Shown here in pieces: positions 16,678 to 24,714 of a stretch of 45,527 nucleotides of DNA. Where the stretch lies: contig FMTG01000019.1 of the NCBI GenBank assembly GCA_900099715.1, forward strand, positions 1 to 45,527, in the 5' to 3' direction. The position numbers and the translations under genes were made by a program. The stretch is from Ruminococcaceae bacterium YRB3002 (GTDB lineage Bacteria > Bacillota > Clostridia > Saccharofermentanales > Saccharofermentanaceae). The stretch's first letter is position 1, and the number at the start of each line of letters is the position of its first letter. The notes below the pieces were generated by a model. The model searched no databases. It was not told the DNA's origin and worked only from the letters and a program-made list of their open reading frames with translations.

Positions 16678-17770
16678 GCTCCATCTCGTCAGGAGGACCG
16701 GCAATACACTCCTAAGGAGGATCATCTGCTATCTGGCAGCCATCGCCATATCAATGGGCATCGGAGCCATATTGCTCCTGTCCCTCGGCATAAATCCCCT
16801 GGACTACTACAGCGACATGCTGACCGTCGGTCTCATCGGCAACAAATATGCTTACAAGAGTGTTGAGGGATTCCTCAAAGTCTTTGTGCCGCTGCTGATG
16901 GTATCGATGGCGCTGGCACTGTCCTTCAAGATGCGTTTCTGGAATATCGGAGGCGAGGGTGAATTCCTCATCGGAGCCATGTGCGCAGCCGCCATCGCAT
17001 ACAGATGCGATGGCATGCCGGGTCCCGTGGTTCTCATTCTCATGTGCCTGGCGGCAATGATCTCCAGCGGTCTGGTGGGACTGGCGGTTGCATTCCTCAA
17101 ATGCAGATTCAACACAAACGAGACTCTTGTGACACTGATGATGAACTACATCGTCCTGTATGCCGTCAAATACATAGGCGAGACGAAAGCACCGTGGAAT
17201 TTCTTCCTCCGCGAGGACTCGGAGCGCCCGCTGTTTGCCAAATTTCCGGACAATGCCATCATGCCCGGAATAATGATCGGAAGATTCAATCTTCTCTATT
17301 CCGTGGTCATATCCGTCATCCTGACGGTGATCATCTACATCTACCTGAAATACACCAAGCAGGGCTACGAGATCGCCGTCGTAGGCGACAGCATAAATAC
17401 CGCGAGATACGCCGGCATGAAGGTCAACGGGATAATACTCAGGACAATGTTTATCTCGGCGGCGCTGATCGGACTGGCCGGAGCATTCTCTGCGTCAGCA
17501 TCAGCTACCGTATCACCGTCCATGACGAATAATGCAGGCTGGACGGGTATCGTCGTGGCGTGGCTCTCCAAACTGTCGATACCCGGGATCCTGGTGGCGG
17601 CGTTCCTGATCTCACTTTTGCAGTACGGGTGTCTGGCGGCGTCGCTGTCGTACCCGGAGATCGACCAGAATTTCGCGGATCTGATGCAGGGAATGATCCT
17701 GTTCGCAGTCCTTATGAGCGACTTCCTGGTCACATTCAAGATCGTAAGAAGGAAGGAGACGGAATCATGA
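16670..17770 (+). CDS. Nucleoside ABC transporter permease 1
   Basis: A 366-residue permease of the BPD_transp_2 type, with about eight to nine TM helices. The conserved ALSFKMRFWNIGGEGEFLIGAM-like segment and NTNETLVTLMMNYI are typical of the larger permease of BMP nucleoside importers. The ATG at 16670 follows AAGGAGGTGG and lies inside the end of the ATPase gene; the upstream frame extension has no ribosome site. It overlaps permease 2 by ATGA. Confidence 0.93.
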   Translation: MTKLHLVRRTGNTLLRRIICYLAAIAISMGIGAILLLSLGINPLDYYSDMLTVGLIGNKYAYKSVEGFLKVFVPLLMVSMALALSFKMRFWNIGGEGEFLIGAMCAAAIAYRCDGMPGPVVLILMCLAAMISSGLVGLAVAFLKCRFNTNETLVTLMMNYIVLYAVKYIGETKAPWNFFLREDSERPLFAKFPDNAIMPGIMIGRFNLLYSVVISVILTVIIYIYLKYTKQGYEIAVVGDSINTARYAGMKVNGIILRTMFISAALIGLAGAFSASASATVSPSMTNNAGWTGIVVAWLSKLSIPGILVAAFLISLLQYGCLAASLSYPEIDQNFADLMQGMILFAVLMSDFLVTFKIVRRKETES

Positions 17771-18762
17771 TCGACCCTATTGAACTGATGACTCTCTTCC
17801 TTTTCAGCATAATCGTTTACAGCATTCCGCTCCTTTACGGCACGGTCGGCGAGATCATGGTGGAGAAGTCGGGAAGCCTCAATCTGGGCGTTGAAGGCAC
17901 CATGGCCGTGGGCGCCGTTATCGGGTACATCGTGGGCTGCAGGGCGGATTCGATCGTGGCGGCGATGGCTGTGGCTTTCGCGATGGCGGCATTGGTTGGG
18001 GCGCTCTTCGCATTCCTTACGGTGACCTTGCAGGCGAACCAGAATGTTACGGGCCTTACCATTACGACATTCGGTGTGGCGGTGTATTTCTTCATCGGCA
18101 ACGCCCTTGGCAATAAATGGCCGCAGTTTCAGGATTCTCCAGGCTTCGCGGAAGGATTCTCGGTCATAAGGATCCCGTTCCTGTCTGACATCCCCGTCAT
18201 CGGCAAGGTGCTGTTCTCCCATAACATCATGGTTTATATGGCTGTGGCGATCGCCATCCTGTGCTGGTTCTACCTGAACCGGACTGTCCCCGGGCTGAGG
18301 CTGCGGGCCATCGGCGAGAACCCGGCGGCCGCCGACTCGCTGGGTGTCAAGGTAGCCCTCAACAAGTATATCCACATCATGGTGGGATCAGGAATCATGG
18401 GCCTCGGAGGTCTTTACATGGGTCTCAACATGGGCGGCACGTTCGAGGGCAGCAACTGCTGGATCAACGGCTACGGCTGGATCGCCATCGCCCTGGTCAT
18501 CTTTGTTAACTGGAGTCCCGCGATGGCCGTCGCCGGCACGTTTGTGTTCGGTTTCTTCAACACTCTGCGTATGTATAACGGGGCACTTGCATCCACTTTC
18601 CCGGAGGTCCTCGGGTGGCTCGACGACATCCCGGCACAGTTTTTCTCCGCGTTGCCCTTTATCATCACGCTTCTTGTGCTTATAATAGACTCATTACGCA
18701 AGAACAAACGCTCCGGCCAGCCGAAAGCGATCGGCCTGAACTACTACAGAGAAGACAGGTAA
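17767..18762 (+). CDS. Nucleoside ABC transporter permease 2
   Basis: A 331-residue permease with about eight TM helices. VEKSGSLNLGVEGTMAVGAV and GLRLRAIGENPAAADSLGV are typical of the second permease of these importers. It starts at the ATG in the ATGA overlap with permease 1, with GGAAGGAGACGG upstream; the frame is open 69 codons further but only as overlap. It completes the importer; purine nucleosides are the likely substrate from the xpt link. Confidence 0.93.
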   Translation: MIDPIELMTLFLFSIIVYSIPLLYGTVGEIMVEKSGSLNLGVEGTMAVGAVIGYIVGCRADSIVAAMAVAFAMAALVGALFAFLTVTLQANQNVTGLTITTFGVAVYFFIGNALGNKWPQFQDSPGFAEGFSVIRIPFLSDIPVIGKVLFSHNIMVYMAVAIAILCWFYLNRTVPGLRLRAIGENPAAADSLGVKVALNKYIHIMVGSGIMGLGGLYMGLNMGGTFEGSNCWINGYGWIAIALVIFVNWSPAMAVAGTFVFGFFNTLRMYNGALASTFPEVLGWLDDIPAQFFSALPFIITLLVLIIDSLRKNKRSGQPKAIGLNYYREDR

Positions 18763-18797
18763 GTTTAAAATATTTATTGTGGAATTTGGAGGTGCCT

Positions 18798-19193
18798 ATG
18801 GCTATTTGTAAGAATTGCGGACAGGTTAACGCAGATGATCAGGCTTTCTGTGAGGTGTGCGGCGCGGTCCTCGACCAGAACGAGAATCTCGAGCAGATCC
18901 TGAATACGTATCCTGATGAGACCATCAACCGCCAGAACAGCGGTGAATACAACGACTATAACGACTACAAGACCGTGTGCCTACTGGCCATGATACTTGG
19001 TATTGTGAGTTTCTTTATTAACCCGCTGTACCTCGTCAGTATTGCTGCCATAGTTCTGGGCATTATAGGTCACGTAAAGAGCTTTGCCTATAAAAACTGG
19101 GCCATCACGGGTTGGATCTGCGGCGGCGCCGGTCTGATCGTCCAGATCTTCGTTGATATCTTCTGCACATTCGGTCTTGGTATCTTCTGCTGA
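18798..19193 (+). CDS. Zinc-ribbon membrane protein
   Basis: A 131-residue protein. An N-terminal zinc ribbon has CxxC pairs at Cys4/Cys7 and Cys18/Cys21, followed by an acidic linker and two or three hydrophobic segments (about 54-85 and 95-130) rich in Gly/Ile, resembling DUF4190-type small membrane proteins. GGAGG stands seven bases before the ATG. It is only 35 nt after the importer, so it may be read from the same transcript. The function is unknown. Confidence 0.85.
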   Translation: MAICKNCGQVNADDQAFCEVCGAVLDQNENLEQILNTYPDETINRQNSGEYNDYNDYKTVCLLAMILGIVSFFINPLYLVSIAAIVLGIIGHVKSFAYKNWAITGWICGGAGLIVQIFVDIFCTFGLGIFC

Positions 19194-19243
19194 TAGTGTG
19201 TGAAGGTTTAAGTGGCGAAAGAGACTTTTGAAGTTTCCGGCTG

Positions 19244-19756
19244 ATGAGACTGACGCGTGACAGAGGCAGGATAATAGGGTTTACCGCAGCAACCACTGTT
19301 CTTGTGGTTGCTGTTGTATTATTTGTAATCCTGCGCGGGCGTGCGGACTCGCTGTCGTTTCAGGAAGGGAGCTGCATGTTCTCGCGGGTTCTTCATCTGT
19401 ACTGCCCGGGGTGCGGCGGCACAAGGGCTGTCAAGGCTTTGCTTCAGTTCGATATCATCGGGTCGCTGCTGGCAAATCCCGTGCCCGTGTACGGGTCGGT
19501 GCTGTTTGTCCGCGTCTGGGTGGCACTGGCTCATAATGTTTGGGTGAGCCGGAGAGGGCGTGGCTCGGTCGACGGGAGTGGCAGTGGCTTGAGTGGCAGC
19601 GGCTTGAGTGGCAGCGGCGCCCGTCTGTGGCGGATCATCTACGATTGGGAAGCCTACGGGATATTAGTCGTTGTAATAGGTAATTTTGTTATCCGGAATC
19701 TGCTTCTGGTGGTGTTTAAGATAGATCCGCTGGGTGATCTGGTCGGGTACTGGTAA
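19244..19756 (+). CDS. DUF2752 family membrane protein
   Basis: A 170-residue protein with an N-terminal TM helix (about 10-30), then the DUF2752 hallmark CMFSRVLHLYCPGCGGTRAVKALL and the NPVPVYGSVLF helix, and a C-terminal membrane helix pair. Between them is a loop with SGSGLSGSGLSGSG, encoded by a 15-bp tandem repeat at about 19581-19620. The ribosome site is weak. The adjacency to a zinc-ribbon membrane protein suggests the two are used together. The function of the family is not established. Confidence 0.83.
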   Translation: MRLTRDRGRIIGFTAATTVLVVAVVLFVILRGRADSLSFQEGSCMFSRVLHLYCPGCGGTRAVKALLQFDIIGSLLANPVPVYGSVLFVRVWVALAHNVWVSRRGRGSVDGSGSGLSGSGLSGSGARLWRIIYDWEAYGILVVVIGNFVIRNLLLVVFKIDPLGDLVGYW

Positions 19757-19790
19757 AGGCGGCTGATCGAGCGCAAATGTCTACGCGGTC

Positions 19791-19887
19791 GTCTAGGGAA
19801 ACCGACTAAAATTTGATATTCCTAGAATTTAGGCTAAAAATCTAGGTCGATGTCTAGGAAAGTCGACCAAAACGTGATATTTCTAGA
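19791..19887 (+). repeat. TCTAGG/CCTAGA word element
   Basis: Two 36-nt units, 19791-19826 and 19852-19887, share GTCTAGG, GAC.AAAA and TGATATT, and each is bounded by TCTAGG and CCTAGA or TCTAGA in inverted orientation. A further TCTAGG lies between them. The element sits about 50 nt past the stop of the minus-strand gene at 19936. Otherwise 19757-19935 shows no gene. Confidence 0.8.
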
Positions 19888-19935
19888 CGAACGAACGGGG
19901 AGAGGGGGGCGAACATCGCCGATCACCCCCGCCCC

Positions 19936-20751
19936 TCATATCCAGTACTCCTCAAGCCCGGCGCCACGCATGATGTTGTCGTCGTGCCCGGTCGGAAAGA
20001 TTATATCGTCCAACCCGGCAAGGATCGCTGTCCTGACCTGGGTCTTGAAGACGTCGATATAGAATTGCGAACTGTCAGCGATATCGATAAAAAGGATGTC
20101 CTTGCTGATCTTAAGCCCATAGCTCAGGTAGGAATGCTGACGCGTCTTAGAGCGCGCGGCATAGCGCTCCTTATCCAGAGCGCCGTTGATCTCGATGCCG
20201 ACGCAACGCTGCTGACTTGGGATGACGAAGCTGACATCGGGATAGAGCGTGTCAAAAGGATCGTCCCCGACCGCGATCTCGACTTTGCACTTAAGACCCA
20301 TCTCCTGAAGTATCTCATAACCTATCGCTTCGTTCTTGGATCTGTATTCTCTGCCCTTGTACACGATCGGGTTCTCGCAGACGATAGGATTGGCGTTTTC
20401 CTTAGCCTTATAGAAGTATTCGTCAGTCATGAACGTCGGGTTGCTCTTTTGGAGCGGGTATCTGAGTATCCGCGGCGGGAAAGAGAAGATAGATCTCCAC
20501 GCGTATGTGAGATCCTGCAGCCGCTTTTTGGTATTGAGGTACTCGGAGATCAAGGGACTCCAGAGTCTTCCGTTGCGCGTATTGACTTTATAGACCTTGC
20601 GGTGATTACTGTCCACACTCTTATCACACGGATCGAAAGAGATATACACGATCGCCTCGCCACGGTGCTTGCCAAAGCCCCCGTGCGGCAGTTCCGCCAG
20701 GCGCTTGGTCAGATATGATATCTGGAGTTCGTACAGCCTATAGTCGATCAT
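19936..20751 (-). CDS. PD-(D/E)XK-like nuclease family protein, paralog 1
   Basis: A 271-residue soluble protein paralogous to the gene at 31973-32755; residues 1-141 of the two align without gaps with about 50 identities by hand count. The core has RSKNE (Glu141), LYPD (Asp172) and CVGIEINGA (Glu187), spaced as in PD-(D/E)XK or VSR-like nucleases with Glu-x-Asn in place of Glu-x-Lys. The N-terminal part (DYR..EL, PHG..G..RG) is not known to me. There is no ribosome site; TATAAT ends six bases before the ATG, so the mRNA is probably leaderless. Nuclease activity is inferred from motif order only. Confidence 0.8.
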   Translation of the reverse strand: MIDYRLYELQISYLTKRLAELPHGGFGKHRGEAIVYISFDPCDKSVDSNHRKVYKVNTRNGRLWSPLISEYLNTKKRLQDLTYAWRSIFSFPPRILRYPLQKSNPTFMTDEYFYKAKENANPIVCENPIVYKGREYRSKNEAIGYEILQEMGLKCKVEIAVGDDPFDTLYPDVSFVIPSQQRCVGIEINGALDKERYAARSKTRQHSYLSYGLKISKDILFIDIADSSQFYIDVFKTQVRTAILAGLDDIIFPTGHDDNIMRGAGLEEYWI

Positions 20752-20757
20752 GGAAAG

Positions 20758-20763
20758 ATTATA
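20758..20763 (-). promoter_or_regulatory. Leaderless promoter -10 (TATAAT) of PD-(D/E)XK-like paralog 1
   Basis: TATAAT on the minus strand is followed by CTTTCC and then the ATG at 20751, so transcription should start at or beside the ATG. TCGACA lies 20 nt upstream, long for a -35. Paralog 2 has the same layout. Confidence 0.6.
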
Positions 20764-20860
20764 CTAGCTGTCAACCCGATTTTTGTCGACAAATAATACG
20801 ATTATCTCCGAAATTGTTATCAAATCGCGATTCCCGCCGGCAGCCGATAATCTGCTTCAG

Positions 20861-20873
20861 AACGTGCTATAAT
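20861..20873 (+). promoter_or_regulatory. Extended -10 promoter of the surface protein gene
   Basis: AACGTGCTATAATG with TATAAT at 20868-20873. The core is identical to the rpsF promoter, and CTGTAA follows at the same distance in both. Confidence 0.65.
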
Positions 20874-20914
20874 GATACTGTAATAATTGCGATCAGATGA
20901 GAGCAGGTGATGTT

Positions 20915-23900
20915 ATGAGCAACAATTTTAAGAAGTCATTTCTCTACAAGGCATTAGTATTCATTTTGCCGGTCGTTATGTGTGTCACGCAGCTGAGCGC
21001 TATACCCGTATCAGCCGCGACAGGCGATCCGGATGCAGAGATCTATTACCTGGAGGATGCTGCCATTGAAGCGATCGGCGACATCCCTTCCGGCTATCCC
21101 AAGAGCTACAAGATCGATACGACGGGGCTGTCTGGGACGGTAACTTACAAGGTAACATCGGGGACGGACTGCGCCCAGGTGTCTTCCGACGGCGTCGTCA
21201 CGCCCAAGGTAACGACCGTGACGGTTATCGGTTCGACCTCATACCAGAAGAAAGTCTATACCTCCGGCGATTCGGTGATCAGGGTCACTTGCGGTTCTTA
21301 CACAAAGGACGTCAAGGTCAGGGTCTCCAGCTATCTGCAGATATATGTAGACAATATGATCGATGACATCCTGGATGAGATCATCACGGACGGCATGACA
21401 GACCTTCAGAAGCTGACCGCCATCACGAAATGGGTTGCCGAGAATACCGATTACAGCACCTATTACCAGGATACTGCGAGCATGCTCATTTATGGATCCG
21501 GCGACTGCTGGGCGAGCACCAATACCATCAACGCGATGTGCAGCAGGTGCGGGATCCAGTCTAAGGGGCGCAATGGAAGATATGATCCCGGAGCAGGAAG
21601 TGGTCACAGGAACGTTATCGCCAAGTGCGATGGAAAGTATTATATCGCGGAAGCCGGTTATAGCGGCAACAGACCGAGACCTTACTCTGTCGAAGAGGCG
21701 CCTAACGGCTTTATGTGTTCTCTTTTCACGGCATACAGGTATGACGGAGATGAGACTACGGTGACCGTTCCTTCCACGTATACGAGCGGCGGCAATATCT
21801 CGACGCTCGGTGGCGGCAAGGCGTGTGTTTTCGATTCGAATGTCAAGAAAGTCATCATCCCGTCAACGATCGGTCTGATCGCCAACAATGCTTTCAACAA
21901 CAATGTGAACGGGAATATAACTATCACGGTCGATTCCGCTAACCAGAACTATGCTGTCTCTAACGGGATCCTCTATACCAAGGACAAGACGAGGCTGGTC
22001 TTTGCCCCTGCGTCCAAGTGCACTTCGACGATCAACGCGAAAACGACGGTGATCGGGGAGAATGCTTTCTCGAATATCGACGGTACTTACACGATCGTGG
22101 TGCCCGGCACCGTGAAGACGATCGAGACTAGTGCTTTCGCGGGGACGCATATAAAGAAGCTCGTCATCAGTGAGGGTGTCGAGACGATCGGCGTCGCGGC
22201 GTTCCAGTATTTTAAGGCGGACGAGATAGTTCTGCCTTCGACGCTGAAGGTGCTCCCGGAAGGTGCTTTCTTCGCAGCTGCAGGCATGAAAGAGATCACT
22301 CTCCCCGATGGAATGGAGGAGATCGGCAAGAACGCTTTCCAGGCTTGCTCGGGGCTTACGGCACTGACTATTCCGACATCGGTGACTAAGATCGGGAGCA
22401 ATGCTTTCGACGGGTGCAGCAACCTGCACATCTACTATCAGGGCTCCGCTTCCGACTGGGCGGCGATAACCCTCGATTCATCGCTGCCTTCAGATGTAAC
22501 GCTTCATTACAACAGCGTCCGCGTCACGGGCATATCCCATGGCAGCAGCGACATCACGCTGACGGCAGCAGGCCAGTCAGTCAAGATCGACGCGAAAGCG
22601 AGCCCTACAACAGCGAGCAACAAGGATCTCACGTACGCTTCTGACGATCCGTCAGTCGCCAAGATAGACGGCAACCGTATCGTCGCTGTCGGCGAAGGTA
22701 CGTGTCATGTCACGGCGACCACTGTAGACGGAGGCTTTACGGCGACATACAACGTTACCGTACAGTTCCCGAGATATACCGTCACGGTCGACGGAGGAAC
22801 AGCATATTATATCGATGCAGCATCCAGCGGACTTGAGGGAAGCCTCTGTTCTTTGTCTCCCTCAAAGACCGAGAGGAACGACGGACTGAAGTTCAAGAAT
22901 TGGGTGCTGGATGATGACATTGTCATCGAGAGCGGAACGACGACGAGCTATTATCTCGCGATAAGGGTGCCCGCCAGGGACATCACAGTCACAGCCGTGT
23001 ACGATCCGGTCAAGGTAACCAGGCTCCTGATCAACAACTATAATTGGGAGATGCTCCCGGGTGAAGAGCAGGATCTGACAGTACAGGTAACTCCGACATA
23101 TGCCTACGATCAGCGCGTTCAGTGGACTTCCGGCGATACGAGCGTTGTGACTATCGACAGCAACGGACACGTAACGGCGATCGCTCCCGGCAAGGCCAAG
23201 ATCACAGCAACTGCTATGGACGGAAGCGGGGTCGTGAACATTAATAATACATGGATCACTGTAAAGGATCCGCCGGCACAGCCGACAGATCCGGCTCAGC
23301 CCACGAACCCTACACAGCCGACGGATCCCGCACAGCCGACGGATCCCGCGCAGCCGACTAACCCGTCTCAGCCTACGGATCCTGCGCAGCCCACCAATCC
23401 CGCGCAGCCCACGGATCCGGTGCAGCCCACGGATCCGGTGCAGCCTACTGAGTCTTTCTATCTCAAGCAGGTATCAGGCAAGTGGTATTGCTATTCCACG
23501 CTGACAGGCAGCTGGGTTACAGGATTCAGGACGGTCGGAGGCAAGACATATTGCTTCGGTTCGAACGGAATTATGCTTACCGGGTGGAAGCAGATCGAAG
23601 GCGAGTGGTATTATTTCGCATCGTCGGGCGTTATGAAGACCGGTTGGTTCAAGTCGGGCAGCACCTGGTACTTCTTTAAGTCAGACGGCAAGATGGCGAC
23701 CGGATGGGCCAATGACGGCAGCACGTGGTATTATTTCGCTTCTTCAGGTGCAATGAAGACCGGCTGGGTCAAGGATGAAGGCATATGGTATTATCTCGCA
23801 TCCTCCGGCGCGATGAAGACCGGCTGGCAGAAGATAAGCAAGAAATGGTACTACTTTGACGATCAGGGCAGGATGCAGACAGGCGCGTGCCGGATCGGCA

Positions 23901-24145
23901 GCAGCACATATGTCTTTAACAGCAGCGGTGTCATGCAGACCGGCTGGAAGCAGGTGGGAAGCGACTGGTATTACCTCAATTCCAGCGGAGCCGCAGCTAC
24001 CGGCTGGAAGAAGCTCAGCGGCAAGTGGTACTGGTTCCGCAGTGACGGAACGATGGTGTCCTCGTGCACGGAGCTGATCGGAGGTCTGCTGTATGACTTC
24101 AACAGTTCGGGCGCCTGTACGAATCCGTCGGGCAGGAAACCGTAG
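20915..24145 (+). CDS. Modular surface protein: transglutaminase-like, BspA-type LRR, Ig-like (Big_2) and cell-wall-binding repeats
   Basis: A 1076-residue exported protein. A signal peptide (about 1-34, ending VSA-A) is followed by a transglutaminase-like domain (about 150-255) with Cys198 in GDCWAS, His231 in GHRNV and Glu246 where an Asp is usual. BspA/LRR_5 leucine-rich repeats span about 295-525. Two bacterial Ig-like (Big_2) domains (about 535-615, 703-786) flank an InlB-B-like repeat. Ten exact-period hexapeptides QPTDPA or variants span 789-848. About ten choline-binding-like repeats (WYYFASSGAMKTGW type) fill 849-1065 and should bind wall polymer. The ATG at 20915 follows GCAGGTGA. 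Likely an adhesin or wall-modifying protein. Confidence 0.93.
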   Translation: MSNNFKKSFLYKALVFILPVVMCVTQLSAIPVSAATGDPDAEIYYLEDAAIEAIGDIPSGYPKSYKIDTTGLSGTVTYKVTSGTDCAQVSSDGVVTPKVTTVTVIGSTSYQKKVYTSGDSVIRVTCGSYTKDVKVRVSSYLQIYVDNMIDDILDEIITDGMTDLQKLTAITKWVAENTDYSTYYQDTASMLIYGSGDCWASTNTINAMCSRCGIQSKGRNGRYDPGAGSGHRNVIAKCDGKYYIAEAGYSGNRPRPYSVEEAPNGFMCSLFTAYRYDGDETTVTVPSTYTSGGNISTLGGGKACVFDSNVKKVIIPSTIGLIANNAFNNNVNGNITITVDSANQNYAVSNGILYTKDKTRLVFAPASKCTSTINAKTTVIGENAFSNIDGTYTIVVPGTVKTIETSAFAGTHIKKLVISEGVETIGVAAFQYFKADEIVLPSTLKVLPEGAFFAAAGMKEITLPDGMEEIGKNAFQACSGLTALTIPTSVTKIGSNAFDGCSNLHIYYQGSASDWAAITLDSSLPSDVTLHYNSVRVTGISHGSSDITLTAAGQSVKIDAKASPTTASNKDLTYASDDPSVAKIDGNRIVAVGEGTCHVTATTVDGGFTATYNVTVQFPRYTVTVDGGTAYYIDAASSGLEGSLCSLSPSKTERNDGLKFKNWVLDDDIVIESGTTTSYYLAIRVPARDITVTAVYDPVKVTRLLINNYNWEMLPGEEQDLTVQVTPTYAYDQRVQWTSGDTSVVTIDSNGHVTAIAPGKAKITATAMDGSGVVNINNTWITVKDPPAQPTDPAQPTNPTQPTDPAQPTDPAQPTNPSQPTDPAQPTNPAQPTDPVQPTDPVQPTESFYLKQVSGKWYCYSTLTGSWVTGFRTVGGKTYCFGSNGIMLTGWKQIEGEWYYFASSGVMKTGWFKSGSTWYFFKSDGKMATGWANDGSTWYYFASSGAMKTGWVKDEGIWYYLASSGAMKTGWQKISKKWYYFDDQGRMQTGACRIGSSTYVFNSSGVMQTGWKQVGSDWYYLNSSGAAATGWKKLSGKWYWFRSDGTMVSSCTELIGGLLYDFNSSGACTNPSGRKP

Positions 24146-24157
24146 AGACCGTAAAAA

Positions 24158-24191
24158 ATAAGCCGAAACAGTTGAACCTTCCTCGGCTTAT
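24158..24191 (-). terminator. Intrinsic terminator, minus strand
   Basis: ATAAGCCGA (24158-24166) pairs with TCGGCTTAT (24183-24191). On the minus strand the stem is followed by a T-rich run (24153-24160). It would end the pseudogene transcript; on the plus strand it may act weakly after the surface protein gene. Confidence 0.65.
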
Positions 24192-24212
24192 AGTTAGGCG
24201 TTAGATCAACGA

Positions 24213-24615
24213 TCAATCCAGCTCAGACGGAGACACTAATCCCAGCTCCTCGCAGATCGAATCGAGCTTGTCAATTGCGGAGTCGCTGCCGTTGGTGTCG
24301 ATGCCGACGAGGAAGAAAACGTACTTGCCGTCGCGGTATACGCCTTCACGGATGGCTGTGCCGAGCATCTATGACCTGGCTGTGGCGAGGTAGTAGGTGA
24401 CGCCGTCCTCTTCTCCGTCATCGTTATCGCTGAAGAATCTCTTCAGATCCTTACCCTCCATGGTGGCGTAAATGCCGTCCCTGATCTGTCTGATGGCATC
24501 TTCTTCGTTGGTGATGATGGTATCGATCTTCTCTTTGAGATCCTTGTACGTATCGTAGCATTCGGCTTCTTCGTTCTCGCAGTAAGTGGCGAGGGCGGAG
24601 GGTGAGATTCTTCAT
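24213..24615 (-). pseudogene. Broken lipoprotein gene, paralog of 30070-30717
   Basis: The minus strand shows a start ATG at 24615 with GGAGG eight bases upstream, five codons, then a frame break into a reading frame starting SALATYCENEEAE. An in-frame TAG interrupts it after YYLATARS, and it resumes with LGTAIREGVYRDGKYVFFLVG down to a TGA at 24213. The ending matches [13 protein letters not shown] and AICEAFG of the intact lipoprotein at 30070-30717. The signal peptide and N-terminal region have been lost. Two lesions plus the missing N-terminus make it a decayed copy. Confidence 0.8.
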
Positions 24616-24714
24616 AAAAAAATCCTCCAAATGCGCGTGATATCCGCGATTTATGCACGCTTTTATGCGACAATACAGATAACAGGATTATAGCATACAC
24701 ATAAGGAGCCCATA

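Noticed and set aside
19984-20718. A 244-codon frame on plus opposite the PD-(D/E)XK-like paralog 1
   Set aside because: The minus-strand frame has a paralog with conserved motifs; the plus frame has none and no ribosome site.
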